A stretch of 64,000 nt of DNA from Bacteroidota bacterium (lineage in GTDB: Bacteria; Bacteroidota; Bacteroidia; Flavobacteriales_D; Crocinitomicaceae), in the NCBI GenBank assembly GCA_016192075.1, contig JACPUU010000012.1:62001-126000 (forward strand). The letters run 5' to 3'. The position numbers and the translations under genes were made by a program. Of this stretch, positions 54,554-63,194 are shown in pieces. Position 1 is the stretch's first letter, and each line of letters begins with the position of its first letter. The notes under the pieces were generated by a model that worked only from the letters and a program-made list of their open reading frames with translations, made no database searches and was not told the DNA's origin.

Positions 54554-55038
54554 AAAAAGTGAGCTTATTACTCATGCTGTTATTGCTGACATTTGTATCA
54601 AACGCGCAAAAGTTTGATGATTATGAAGACATCAAACTGAAGTCTGATGATGATTTTTATGCCACCGAAGACAAAGTAATAGAATGCAGCAGTTATATTT
54701 TAACCTGTAAGCTTGAGGACCCCAGCCAGTCACGCAAAAATGCAGTTAATTTTCTGCTTCGCTGGGCCATGAGTGCACCCTATGATTTTGTTATTGAGGG
54801 CTGGGCTGCTTCAATGATGAAAAAAAACAGTGAGTTTTTGACACTTCAGCTGGCAGCGCTGGTTAAGTTTCAGTTAGAAAACAAAGAAGCATCTGCCGGT
54901 GAAATTCAGCTGGGAGCAGCAACATTGGTGTATAATTACATTAAAGATCCGCAGTTCAGGATTGAACAAAAAGGATATATCAAAAAGTTTGTTGCAGCAG
55001 GTGACGCCGGAACGCTGGCAGAATTTATCAGCGAATAA
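54550..55038 (+). CDS. Small secreted protein coupled to the preceding gene
   Basis: The 162-residue protein has a signal peptide (MKKVSLLLMLLLLTFVSNA) and a helical mature part (SQSRKNAVNFLLRWAMSAPY, AALVKFQLENKEASAGEIQL). Its ATG overlaps the preceding stop (ATGA), so the pair should be cotranslated. No family is recognised. Confidence 0.75.
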   Translation: MKKVSLLLMLLLLTFVSNAQKFDDYEDIKLKSDDDFYATEDKVIECSSYILTCKLEDPSQSRKNAVNFLLRWAMSAPYDFVIEGWAASMMKKNSEFLTLQLAALVKFQLENKEASAGEIQLGAATLVYNYIKDPQFRIEQKGYIKKFVAAGDAGTLAEFISE

Positions 55039-55047
55039 CAGACGGTA

Positions 55048-56157
55048 TCAATTCCGCCGTTTTTTTGTTTTTTTTACCCGCTCACCGGTAACGGCTGATC
55101 GCGGACCTTTCAACCGGTGTACAAATTTGAACTGGTGTTGTTTTCCACTTTGACCGGCTTTGCGGTTCTTGTCTTTGTCGTTTACGTTTTCAATTGGTGC
55201 AACAGCATTGGTTCCGCTGCCAGCCGGTGCATCCGGATCAACCGGGTTGGTCCAGGTATCATCTACTTCACGGTAGGCCACATCGCCGTCATCTGTTGGA
55301 ATGTATTGGCGTACGGTTTCATTGGGATCATTGTAGGCAATAATATCTTCTACATACACCCAAATTCCGTTTTCCCATTTGTATCCGTCATAGGTCATGT
55401 CGGGTATGTAGTAATCGTAAATACCTTCCAGTTGGGGTGTTTCCGGCACCAGGTGATCAAAAACAATGGCACCCAGGTTGTCATTTACCCGCAATGAAAT
55501 AATGGCTTTTTCAGAATACTCAAAGAAAACCCGGCGAAGCAGGTGTGCTGATCCGGGCCCTTCCTGGAAAAGCGGATAGCCCATGCGCAGCGATTTGCCC
55601 TTGAAATAAAAAACGTCCAGCAATTTCCGGTTGGTGGCATTATCATTTCCATTATAACCAAAAATAGTATACAGTGTTTTGTTGCCTTTTTTTACCGGAA
55701 CAATGTTGTAATACAAAGCGCCGTACCAATGATCAGCTGTCAGTGTCTGTTCAGGCCGGGGCGTAATTGTAAGCCGGTCTTCAGCCAGTTGAATAATCGT
55801 GTTTTCATTGGCATTATCTGGTTTTACCAGGAAACAGAAATGGCTGTGCATGCCAAATTCATCTTCCACATTCCAGTTAAAAAGTCTGAAGGCGCCATCG
55901 GGAGCTGAAATGGTAGACATGGTTGTCCAGGCCGCAAACGGATAATTCATGACACCGGGATATACGAGCAGGTTTTTAAGCTCTTCCTGCAGATCCATGT
56001 TAATCATTTCACGTTCCATATCTGTCTCCGCTTTTCGCAGATCGGTGAGAATAACATTGATTTCAGCTTCTTTCCGGATCAGGAACGTATCGTTCTCAAC
56101 TCCTTTGCCAAAAGCCAGGAGCGGGAAAAAAAATACAATGATTCCGGTTACTTTCAT
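55048..56157 (-). CDS. Exported protein of unknown function
   Basis: From ATG 56157 the protein has 369 residues: a signal peptide (MKVTGIIVFFFPLLAFGKG), a short helix (KEAEINVILTDLRKAETDME), a beta-rich central region that describes strands such as LYYNIVPVKKGNKTLYTIFG, and a basic C-terminal tail (VTGERVKKTKKRRN). The tail is unusual for an exported protein and could bind DNA, RNA or the cell wall. An earlier start at 56223 would add 22 residues before the signal. Its end is convergent with the preceding gene, 9 bases away. Confidence 0.75.
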   Translation of the reverse strand: MKVTGIIVFFFPLLAFGKGVENDTFLIRKEAEINVILTDLRKAETDMEREMINMDLQEELKNLLVYPGVMNYPFAAWTTMSTISAPDGAFRLFNWNVEDEFGMHSHFCFLVKPDNANENTIIQLAEDRLTITPRPEQTLTADHWYGALYYNIVPVKKGNKTLYTIFGYNGNDNATNRKLLDVFYFKGKSLRMGYPLFQEGPGSAHLLRRVFFEYSEKAIISLRVNDNLGAIVFDHLVPETPQLEGIYDYYIPDMTYDGYKWENGIWVYVEDIIAYNDPNETVRQYIPTDDGDVAYREVDDTWTNPVDPDAPAGSGTNAVAPIENVNDKDKNRKAGQSGKQHQFKFVHRLKGPRSAVTGERVKKTKKRRN

Positions 56158-56336
56158 AGTCAGATAACGCAGGTTGTTGAAAATGTCACAGTCAAAGTTA
56201 CGAAAATTATACCAAATGGCCATTTTTCAATGCTTTGACACGCTTGTTTTACGTTGAAAAGCAGTTATTGTTGCACAGGTGAATAAAACAGGCGGGCTCA
56301 GTTTGTAAAATCGGTGAACAGATTCCGCTTTAATCG

Positions 56337-56344
56337 TAAATTTG
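56337..56344 (+). promoter_or_regulatory. Putative nadA promoter, -7 box TAAATTTG
   Basis: Exact TAnnTTTG match 22 bases before the nadA ATG. Confidence 0.4.
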
Positions 56345-56366
56345 TACTCCCTTTATTCCGGACTAT

Positions 56367-57362
56367 ATGGAACTAGAAGAAGCAAAAAAAAACTTACAGA
56401 AAACAGGTTACCTGGATCTTAAAATTCCTGCCGGTATTGACCTGGTGGCAGAGATTAAAAAGCTGAAGACTGAAAAAAACGCGGTGATACTGGCACATTA
56501 TTATCAGGATGCCGCTATTCAGGATGTAGCTGACTATGTGGGTGACAGCCTGGGTTTATCGCAACAGGCGGCCAAAGTAAATGCAGACATGATTGTTTTT
56601 GCCGGTGTGCATTTTATGGCAGAAACGGCCAAAATTCTGAATCCCACCAAAAAGGTTGTATTGCCTGATCTGAAAGCCGGCTGTTCGCTTGCAGATTCAT
56701 GCCCGGCAGAAAAATTCAGGCCTTTTCGTGAGGCGCATCCAAACCACCTGGTGGTAACGTACATCAATTGTTCGGCTGAAATCAAGGCACTGAGTGATTT
56801 GGTTTGTACATCATCCAACGCTGAAAAAATTGTTGAATCAATACCTAAAGACACGCCCATTATTTTTGCGCCTGATAAAAACCTGGGCAAATACATTATG
56901 TCTAAAACCGGCCGTGATATGCTGCTTTGGGATGGTGCCTGCATTGTGCACGAGGCGTTCTCCATTGATAAAATTCTGGACCTGCATAAAAAGCATCCGC
57001 ATGCTGAGATTATTGCGCACCCTGAATCAGAAACACACGTTCTCAAAGTAGCCAGTTACATTGGTTCTACCTCTGGCTTGATTGAGTATGTGAAAAAGAG
57101 TGACTGCAATGAATTTATTGTTGCTACGGAAGCAGGAATTCTTCATAAAATGAAAAAAGAAGTGCCGGATAAGAATTTGATTCCGGCACCCATCTATCAG
57201 AATGTAACATGTGCCTGTTCTGAGTGTCCGTACATGAAACTGAACAGCCTTGAAAAGCTTTACCTGTGTATGAAGTATGAGTTACCTGCCATTGAGGTTC
57301 CTGAAGAAATCCGTAAACGGGCATTGCTACCCATTGAGCGCATGCTTGAAATATCAAAGTAG
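56367..57362 (+). CDS. nadA: Quinolinate synthase A
   Basis: NadA condenses iminoaspartate and dihydroxyacetone phosphate to quinolinate in NAD synthesis, using a 4Fe-4S cluster. The 331-residue protein contains [20 protein letters not shown] and GDSLGLSQ near the start, [14 protein letters not shown] with a cluster-type Cys, and [20 protein letters not shown] near the end. The length fits the shorter NadA form. menA follows after 73 bases. nadB and nadC are not in the window. Confidence 0.95.
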   Translation: MELEEAKKNLQKTGYLDLKIPAGIDLVAEIKKLKTEKNAVILAHYYQDAAIQDVADYVGDSLGLSQQAAKVNADMIVFAGVHFMAETAKILNPTKKVVLPDLKAGCSLADSCPAEKFRPFREAHPNHLVVTYINCSAEIKALSDLVCTSSNAEKIVESIPKDTPIIFAPDKNLGKYIMSKTGRDMLLWDGACIVHEAFSIDKILDLHKKHPHAEIIAHPESETHVLKVASYIGSTSGLIEYVKKSDCNEFIVATEAGILHKMKKEVPDKNLIPAPIYQNVTCACSECPYMKLNSLEKLYLCMKYELPAIEVPEEIRKRALLPIERMLEISK

Positions 57363-57435
57363 AATCTGAAAGACAAGCCTCCGGGCAAATAGAAATAGAA
57401 TGCCCAGTCAGGGTATTCAAGTTGAAGTTTAACCT

Positions 57436-58371
57436 ATGATAAAACCCTGGATCAAAGCCTTTCGGTTAAGAACGCTGCCTCTTTCGTTCAGCAATATTCT
57501 GCTGGGAAGTGCTGTTGCCTATTCCATGTTGACCAACCATCCGGACAGTAGTTTGGTTTTCAGCTGGCCGGTATTTGGGTTAACACTGCTGACAACCCTT
57601 TTACTGCAAATTCTTTCAAACCTGGCCAATGATTACGGCGATTCAAAAAAGGGTGCTGACAATGAAAACCGCATTGGTCCGCCGCGGGCCATTCAAAGCG
57701 GAGAAATAACCGCACAGGCAATGTTGCGCGCCATCATTGTGGTTTCAGTACTTTGCCTGGTTTCAGGCCTGGTGCTTTTATACAGCGCTTTTGCAGCTCT
57801 TTTTACCTGGACTTTTATAGTTTTTTTTGTTTTGGGAATAGCCTCCATTGCGGCGGCTATTAAGTATACTGTTGGCAAAGGAGCCTACGGTTATTCTGGT
57901 TTAGGTGATTTGTTTGTGTTTGTTTTTTTTGGGCTGGTAGGGGTTATGGGCTCATTTTACCTGCAGGTGAAAGAATTTAACCTGGTTGTATTAACTCCCG
58001 CCATAACGATGGGTTGTTTTAGTGTTGCGGTATTAAACCTGAATAACATGCGCGATCGGTTAAATGATCAGGCCGTTGGGAAAAATACGCTGGCTGTAAA
58101 ACTGGGCGCAAAAGGGGCTAAAATTTATCACGGAATGCTCTTTGCCGTAGCATACCTTATTTTTCCGGTACCGCTGTTGCTGTTCAGTAACTCCTGGCTT
58201 CCAGCACTTGCCGTGGTTCCGGTTGGAGCAATTCACGCATTACACCTGGTTAAGGTGAGCCGGGTTGAGAATCCAAAAGCATTTGACCCTGAGTTGAAAA
58301 AGGTGGCCCTGTCGGCCTTTCTTTTCTCCCTGCTTATCTGGGTTTCCGTATTATTAGACGGAAATTTTTAA
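57436..58371 (+). CDS. menA: 1,4-dihydroxy-2-naphthoate prenyltransferase
   Basis: MenA attaches a polyprenyl chain to dihydroxynaphthoate in menaquinone synthesis. The 311-residue membrane protein has about nine helices, the first Asp-rich motif NLANDYGDSKKGADNENR (NDxxD type) and the second NNMRDRLNDQAVGKNTLAVK. The start MIKPWIKAFRLRTLPLSFSN is typical of the family. It shares the orientation of nadA and of the next two genes, though these are not known to be functionally linked. Confidence 0.93.
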   Translation: MIKPWIKAFRLRTLPLSFSNILLGSAVAYSMLTNHPDSSLVFSWPVFGLTLLTTLLLQILSNLANDYGDSKKGADNENRIGPPRAIQSGEITAQAMLRAIIVVSVLCLVSGLVLLYSAFAALFTWTFIVFFVLGIASIAAAIKYTVGKGAYGYSGLGDLFVFVFFGLVGVMGSFYLQVKEFNLVVLTPAITMGCFSVAVLNLNNMRDRLNDQAVGKNTLAVKLGAKGAKIYHGMLFAVAYLIFPVPLLLFSNSWLPALAVVPVGAIHALHLVKVSRVENPKAFDPELKKVALSAFLFSLLIWVSVLLDGNF

Positions 58372-58396
58372 CTTTAGGCACTCAAAACTCATCCAC

Positions 58397-58807
58397 ATGA
58401 AGTATTTAGCAGGCTTGATTTTTATCAGTTTGTCGTTTACCGGACGCTGTGATTTTGCAAATTATTTTGAGATTAAACTCAATCAGAAAAGTGTGTATCA
58501 TTCAGGTCAGTCAGCTGATCAGAAACTTATGCTTGAACGTGATTCGCTGAAAGAAGAAGACCTGATTGAAATTAACTATTTTCAATGCGGCGGTTCCCCG
58601 ATAGGTGATTTTGAATTACACATTCAGGTAGCCAACACCTCCACAGATCTTACGTTTATAAATAACGAGCCAAAATTTACCCTGAACATGGGCTGGCTCA
58701 CTCAATTTGCAAACAAGGCTGTGACCATCTATTTTCATGAAATCAAAACTTACAAGGGGCAGGAAAACCGCTCTGTTGTAAAGGTTGCAGATCTCTTTAT
58801 TTCCTGA
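58397..58807 (+). CDS. Small secreted protein of unknown function
   Basis: The 136-residue protein has a signal peptide ([18 protein letters not shown]) and a mature part of beta strands ([39 protein letters not shown]). It lies 25 bases after menA and 5 bases before trmD, so it is in the same run of genes. No family recognised. Confidence 0.7.
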   Translation: MKYLAGLIFISLSFTGRCDFANYFEIKLNQKSVYHSGQSADQKLMLERDSLKEEDLIEINYFQCGGSPIGDFELHIQVANTSTDLTFINNEPKFTLNMGWLTQFANKAVTIYFHEIKTYKGQENRSVVKVADLFIS

Positions 58808-58812
58808 TTGGT

Positions 58813-59490
58813 TTGCGTATCGACATTCTGACCATACTGCCGCAGCTTTTGGACGGACCGTTCAGGGACTCTATTATGAAACGTGCGCAGGAAAAAGGCC
58901 TGGTTGAAATACACCTGCACAACATTCGTGATTATTCTACCCATAAACAAAAAAGTGTAGACGATTACCAATATGGCGGAGGGGCAGGTATGGTCATGAC
59001 CATTCAACCCATTGCAGATTGTATTGAAAAACTAAAAGCTGAAAGACCTTACGACGAAATTATTTACATGACACCGGATGGTGAATTGCTGAAGCAGACA
59101 GTTTGCAATGAACTATCTTTAAAACAAAACCTCATTATTTTGTGCGGGCACTATAAAGGTGTTGATCAGCGCGTGCGCGATTTGTTTATTACCCGTGAAA
59201 TTTCAATAGGCTCGTATGTTTTATCAGGCGGGGAATTAGGTGCTGCCGTTTTGGTTGATTCCATTGTCCGTTTATTGCCGGGGGTACTCAGTGATGAAAC
59301 TTCAGCACTGACAGATTCTTTTCAGGATAACCTGCTGGCACCACCGGTTTATACACGGCCGGAAGAATACAAAGGACTCAAAGTGCCGGATATTCTGCTT
59401 TCAGGTCACACTGAAAAAATTGACGAGTGGCGGGCTGAACAAAGCCTAAAACGCACGCAGGAAAGGCGGCCGGATTTATTGCGTGATTAA
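58813..59490 (+). CDS. trmD: tRNA (guanine-N1)-methyltransferase
   Basis: TrmD methylates G37 of tRNAs with S-adenosylmethionine and prevents frameshifts. The 225-residue protein has the SPOUT-fold knot: [32 protein letters not shown] and [18 protein letters not shown]. The likely start is a TTG (58813), since [11 protein letters not shown] matches the family start and no ATG is near; this is unusual. The stop codon overlaps the stop of the convergent next gene. The usual linkage to rplS is lost. Confidence 0.95.
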   Translation: MRIDILTILPQLLDGPFRDSIMKRAQEKGLVEIHLHNIRDYSTHKQKSVDDYQYGGGAGMVMTIQPIADCIEKLKAERPYDEIIYMTPDGELLKQTVCNELSLKQNLIILCGHYKGVDQRVRDLFITREISIGSYVLSGGELGAAVLVDSIVRLLPGVLSDETSALTDSFQDNLLAPPVYTRPEEYKGLKVPDILLSGHTEKIDEWRAEQSLKRTQERRPDLLRD

Positions 59491-59882
59491 GAAAGCGTAA
59501 ACACAACAGGTAGTGTATACCGCACACGTACTTTTTTGCCCCGCATGGTTCCGGGTTTCCAGGCAGGCATTAGTTTAACCACCCGCACCGCTTCAGCATC
59601 CAGCAGGGCATTGGCCCCACGGCGTACAATTACATTGGTGACACTTCCATCTTTTTCAACAACAAACTGAACATACACTTTTCCCTGAATTCCTTTTTCC
59701 TTGGCCTCAGCCGGGTATTTGATGTTTTTCTTAATGAAATCGTCCAATGCATCTGCTCCGCCAATAAATTCCGGCATAATTTCAGGCATGTCATAAATCA
59801 TTTCCTGCTTAACGGTATCTGTCTGTGAAAATCCAAAGAATCCGGTAGTGGTGAGAACTATTAGTGCAATTAACTTTTTCAT
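59487..59882 (-). CDS. Exported TonB C-terminal-domain protein
   Basis: The 131-residue protein has a signal peptide ([20 protein letters not shown]) and a TonB C-terminal domain ([47 protein letters not shown]). It lacks the N-terminal membrane anchor and proline-rich arm of TonB, so it is a periplasmic stand-alone domain rather than an energy transducer. Such proteins are common in Bacteroidota. The stop codon overlaps that of trmD. Confidence 0.85.
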   Translation of the reverse strand: MKKLIALIVLTTTGFFGFSQTDTVKQEMIYDMPEIMPEFIGGADALDDFIKKNIKYPAEAKEKGIQGKVYVQFVVEKDGSVTNVIVRRGANALLDAEAVRVVKLMPAWKPGTMRGKKVRVRYTLPVVFTLS

Positions 59883-60058
59883 ACCATTCTGCTGTGAGGT
59901 TTGACTAATTTAATAAATTCATTTCACATACGTTCATTTGAAGGCATGCAATATAGCCCGGTTGTTTAGTCAACGGAAGGTTCCATGTCCCGTACTGATT
60001 TGTTTTCATGCTAATTATCATTAACTTTGGAGTAGGTGTAATCCATAAAGCAGGCATC

Positions 60059-60709
60059 ATGTTTTTTTTCAGAACGCTTCCGTTTTTTTCTTCGCTGGTT
60101 CTCATCTGGAGCCTTGCCGGATGTAAAAAAGATCCCATTCAGTATACATTTAAGGGAACAGTAACCGAGTCTGTTAACGGATCTACGTTGTCCGATGTGG
60201 CAGTAGAGGTTTCGCAGCGGGTTTATAACGGCAGTGTGGCCAGTGCTTATTTTAATACTGCCGGTACTGCCACTACAGGTGCAGATGGTGCGTATGAAAT
60301 TATCTTTGACCGCGAAAAAGTATTTGAATTCAAAGTAGCAATGTCCCGTTCAGGGTATTTTGATGTGGCTGAAATTATTGGTTCTGCAGATGTTACAACG
60401 GATGATCCCAATGTGGTTGATTATGCCATGGAACCAAAAGCATGGCTGACATTTCACCTGAAAAATATTGGCGGCTTAACAACCGATGAGTTTACGATGA
60501 TTCATTATAATTTCAGAACGGGATGCAGCGGATGCACGACCAACAATTATTTTTATTATACCGGTATTGTCGATTCAACATTTACCATTACAACCACGGG
60601 TGGGGTTTATGCAAAATACAGTTATAAAAATCCGGGTGGTTCACTGTACCAGAATGATTCAGCTTATATGACACCGTTTGACACGGTGCTTGTAAACATT
60701 AACTATTAA
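60059..60709 (+). CDS. Putative lipoprotein with a carboxypeptidase-regulatory-like domain
   Basis: From ATG 60059 the protein has 216 residues and a lipobox LAGC (Cys22). The mature part opens with YTFKGTVTESVNGSTLSDVA and TGADGAYEIIFDREKVFEFK, a regulatory-like beta sandwich, then GLTTDEFTMIHYNFRTGCSG with a CSGC pair (RTGCSGCTT). The upstream ATG at 60008 is less likely because the signal peptide begins at 60059. It ends convergent with, and overlapping by 11 bases, the next gene. Function unknown. Confidence 0.75.
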   Translation: MFFFRTLPFFSSLVLIWSLAGCKKDPIQYTFKGTVTESVNGSTLSDVAVEVSQRVYNGSVASAYFNTAGTATTGADGAYEIIFDREKVFEFKVAMSRSGYFDVAEIIGSADVTTDDPNVVDYAMEPKAWLTFHLKNIGGLTTDEFTMIHYNFRTGCSGCTTNNYFYYTGIVDSTFTITTTGGVYAKYSYKNPGGSLYQNDSAYMTPFDTVLVNINY

Positions 60710-61100
60710 CCGGTTTTTGGTTTTTTTGTTTGGGCCTGAACAGGGGCTGAATGAAATAGAAAATCAGTCCGCCGGTAAAATACATGCACACATCCAGCCA
60801 GTCTGCCGTATAAATTGCTGATTTTTTTGGAAGCATCCATTCAAAAATCAACGCATATTCCAGGCAAATCAAACCAATCAACCACAGTTTAAGTTCAATT
60901 GTTGCGTTTTTTTTGATAACCCGTACAAACGCAAGACAGATCATTAGTACAACCGGTATGCAAAGCAGATCAGTCACCTGGCCGTTCAGCCAATCAGGCA
61001 TAGCAAACTCAATCCGGCGCAAATAGCGAATCAGGCTGTAAAGTACAATACAGCCAATAAAAACCGGGTGTAAAAATATGTTGGTTAGCCGGGCGACCAT
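60699..61100 (-). CDS. Small integral membrane protein
   Basis: The 133-residue protein has about four membrane helices (ranges near 8-24, 43-60, 69-86, 100-118) and a basic tail (RPKQKNQKPVNS). Similar proteins in other Bacteroidota are sometimes labelled 'magnesium citrate secondary transporter', with little support. It overlaps the upstream zinc-ribbon gene by 16 bases, so both are cotranscribed. Confidence 0.75.
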   Translation of the reverse strand: MVARLTNIFLHPVFIGCIVLYSLIRYLRRIEFAMPDWLNGQVTDLLCIPVVLMICLAFVRVIKKNATIELKLWLIGLICLEYALIFEWMLPKKSAIYTADWLDVCMYFTGGLIFYFIQPLFRPKQKNQKPVNS

Positions 61101-61375
61101 GCAACCATATAAGCAAAAAAGGAGGCTATGGCAAAAACGATCACGGCAACCGAATAAATGACATAAAACAAGGCGCGCACCACAAAATAGCGTGAGTGTT
61201 TTGCTTTGTCCAGAAGGATATCCAATTTGGGTCTGGGTTTAGCCGCTTCCAGGGCAGCGCGTTTAGCGTCTTCTTGTTTTATTATTTCATCTGGTGCAAG
61301 GGCTGCACCACAGTTTTTGCAGAATTTTTCGTCGTTGTTCCAGGTAGAACATTTCAGACACTTTCGTTCAATCAT
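61085..61375 (-). CDS. Zinc-ribbon membrane protein
   Basis: From ATG 61375 the protein has 96 residues: an N-terminal zinc ribbon with CLKCSTWNNDEKFCKNCG (CxxC...CxxC), a charged linker, and one or two membrane helices near the C-terminus (FYVIYSVAVIVFAIASFFAYMV). It probably binds a metal ion and lies in the membrane; the role is unknown. A TTG at 61381 is an alternative start. The gene overlaps the next one. Confidence 0.78.
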   Translation of the reverse strand: MIERKCLKCSTWNNDEKFCKNCGAALAPDEIIKQEDAKRAALEAAKPRPKLDILLDKAKHSRYFVVRALFYVIYSVAVIVFAIASFFAYMVAWSPG

Positions 61376-61387
61376 ATTCAAATACCA

Positions 61388-61424
61388 AAAAAAAAGCCCT
61401 TTCGTTTTACCGAAAGGGCTTTAT
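61388..61424 (-). terminator. Terminator after the cold-shock gene
   Basis: AAAGCCCTTTCG pairs with CGAAAGGGCTTT. Read on the minus strand it is followed by a run of T residues. It lies between the cold-shock protein gene and the zinc-ribbon gene. Confidence 0.88.
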
Positions 61425-61442
61425 GTCAAACTATGAATTTCA

Positions 61443-61634
61443 TTATGCCAGTTTCACATTTACGGCGTTGACTCCTTTTTTGCCGTCCTGAAGTTCGAAT
61501 GTTACTGATTCACCTTCGCGTACTTCGTCTACAAGTCCTGAAATGTGAACAAAATGTTCTTTTTTAGACTCGTCATCAACTATGAATCCGTATCCTTTGG
61601 ACTCATTGAAAAATTTTACTTTACCTGTTGCCAT
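61443..61634 (-). CDS. Cold-shock protein (CspA family)
   Basis: The 63-residue protein is a cold-shock domain with RNP1 and RNP2 motifs in KGYGFIVDDES and HFVHISGL. It binds single-stranded RNA or DNA and may act as an RNA chaperone. Length and charge are typical. A -7 box TACCTTTG lies 18 bases before the start, and no long 5' leader of the kind found in enterobacterial cspA is possible from it. Confidence 0.95.
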   Translation of the reverse strand: MATGKVKFFNESKGYGFIVDDESKKEHFVHISGLVDEVREGESVTFELQDGKKGVNAVNVKLA

Positions 61635-61652
61635 TTAATTAAATAATTTGCG

Positions 61653-61660
61653 CAAAGGTA
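61653..61660 (-). promoter_or_regulatory. Putative csp promoter, -7 box TACCTTTG
   Basis: Exact TAnnTTTG match on the minus strand, 18 bases before the csp ATG. Confidence 0.45.
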
Positions 61661-61977
61661 GACAGAAGATTTGGATTTTATCCTCAGCCCCGGAATTAAT
61701 TCATGGGCGGATGGGTGAGAAGGCATAAATTTTTCCTAACGTAATGGTGGGTACGCGTTTCGCTTCACTTAGCAGGACAGCGTTGCTTTGTCAGACTGAA
61801 CAACGGGTCGCCACAACCATCTCTTTCTCCTCGTAATTCTTCAGGAATTTTTTCTTTGCGTCTGTTCTTTTGTTACCGTTCCGCTGCGCACCCGCGGGGG
61901 GCTAATAAACCGTTTAAATTTTAGCATGGCTTCTTCGCTGTGCTCAGAAGGACAAGGGCATCAGTTTGTAAGTCCGT

Positions 61978-62022
61978 GGGTTAGGTGTGTTATGCGCCAA
62001 CGGCGCATAACACACCTAACCC
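61978..62022. repeat. Perfect inverted repeat, 21-bp arms, 3-bp loop
   Basis: Arms 61978-61998 and 62002-62022 are exact reverse complements; the central part reads GTTATGCGCC AAC GGCGCATAAC. It is nested within the larger inverted repeat spanning about 61929-62078. Confidence 0.9.
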
Positions 62023-62207
62023 CATTTATTTCTTTGGGGCCCTTGTCTTTCTGAGCGGAGTGTAACGGAGCGAAGAAACCCTCCAAACTCAACACTTGGT
62101 AAGTTAGTGTATTTAAACAGTTTCGAACCTTTTGCGCGGCAAAAACTAAAAGAAACATTGCGTAAAACAACAGGCAGATCCTGCCTTCCGCTGCGCTCCA
62201 GTCAGGA

Positions 62208-62254
62208 TTTTATGGCTCTAAGCTTTTGCGCGGCAAAAACTAAGAGCCATAAAA
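62208..62254. repeat. Near-perfect hairpin, 22-bp arms
   Basis: Arms 62208-62229 and 62233-62254 (TTTTATGGCTCT... and ...AGAGCCATAAAA) pair with two mismatches around a 3-base loop. The inner part contains the repeated word TTTTGCGCGGCAAAA. Confidence 0.8.
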
Positions 62255-62284
62255 AAAAGAGGCCACCTCCTCAGGTGACCTCTA
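62251..62284 (-). terminator. Terminator downstream of lpxH
   Basis: On the minus strand GAGGTCACCTGAGGAGGTGG with its continuation CCTC forms a hairpin with one mismatch, followed by eight T residues. It lies about 135 bases beyond the lpxH stop. Confidence 0.7.
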
Positions 62285-62418
62285 ACCCTTAACCTGTAAT
62301 CGTATAATTGATCCGTTTACACCTAATTTAACGGGAGGTGTTTCAAAAGGTTTCATAAAAACAATCAGAATAATCGTTTTAATATGATAATCAGATGTTT
62401 ATCAATATTTTTTTTTTT

Positions 62419-63183
62419 CTACAAGGATGCCTTTGGGGTGTAATTGCGAATGAGTTCCAGCTTTTCTCCGTCAAATACGGCATAACTGAAATACCTGATC
62501 CAGTCACCGGTGTTAATGTATTTGGCATTACCCGGGAGGTCAAACGCAATGGGCAGGTGCCGGTGACCAAAAACAAAGTAGTCAAAATGAGAATCTTTCA
62601 GTTTGGTTTTACAATATTGAATCAGCATTTCTTTTTCTTCACCATAGAATTTGGCATCGTCATCACCTGTTGCTATGCGGCTTTTGCGTGAAAAGAAATT
62701 GGCCAGCCCAATTCCAAAGTTGGGGTGAAACCGGGCAAAAAGCCATTGACAAAGGCGGTTTCGGAATACTTTTTTAATGAACTTATAACCGTGATCGCCA
62801 GGGCCAAGACCATCTCCATGCCCTATAAAAAACGTTTTTCCATCAAACTCACGGACAATTTCAGTGCGATGCATTTGTACGCCCAGCTCTTTTGGGATAT
62901 AATCAAAAATCCACATGTCGTGATTACCGATAAACCAGTGAACCGGAATTCCGCTGTCGGTTATTTCGGCAATTTTACCCTGTAATCGTACAAAACCTTT
63001 TGGAATAGCACGTTTGTATTCAAACCAGAAATCAAAGACATCTCCCAGCAAAAAAATCTCTTTTGCATCATGACGCATTTCTTCAAGCCATTGAACGACT
63101 TTTTTTTCACGCTCCAGGGAGGCCTCATAAGATGGAGCCCCGAGGTGAAAATCAGAAATAAAATAGATTTTCTTTTTTGTCAT
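62419..63183 (-). CDS. lpxH: UDP-2,3-diacylglucosamine diphosphatase
   Basis: LpxH hydrolyses UDP-2,3-diacylglucosamine to lipid X and UMP in lipid A synthesis. The 254-residue calcineurin-like phosphoesterase has the metal motifs ISDFHLG, LLGDVFDFWFEY, WFIGNHDMW, FFIGHGDGLGPGD and FVFGHRHLPI. The length is typical. It lies 11 bases after the thioredoxin-like gene, so the two are probably cotranscribed. Confidence 0.9.
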   Translation of the reverse strand: MTKKKIYFISDFHLGAPSYEASLEREKKVVQWLEEMRHDAKEIFLLGDVFDFWFEYKRAIPKGFVRLQGKIAEITDSGIPVHWFIGNHDMWIFDYIPKELGVQMHRTEIVREFDGKTFFIGHGDGLGPGDHGYKFIKKVFRNRLCQWLFARFHPNFGIGLANFFSRKSRIATGDDDAKFYGEEKEMLIQYCKTKLKDSHFDYFVFGHRHLPIAFDLPGNAKYINTGDWIRYFSYAVFDGEKLELIRNYTPKASL

Positions 63184-63194
63184 GCATGAATCTG

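Larger units (their letters stand above)
61661..62418. other. 0.76 kb gap rich in hairpins and repeats
   Basis: No gene is supported here. It holds a perfect 21-bp-arm hairpin at 61978-62022, an outer inverted repeat (CTTCTTCGCT...GACAAGGGC near 61929-61959 against GCCCTTGTC...GAGCGAAGAA near 62039-62078), and the direct repeat CTTTTGCGCGGCAAAAACTAA at about 62132 and 62223. A further 22-bp-arm hairpin lies at 62208-62254, followed by the lpxH terminator. The left part (61741-61900) has no clear structure, though the minus strand reads a short frame with KKFLKNYEEKEMVVATR that may be a relic. Confidence 0.7.

Noticed and set aside
56534-57046. 170-codon open frame on the minus strand inside nadA
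   Set aside because: Antisense to conserved NadA cluster-binding sequence; no independent evidence.
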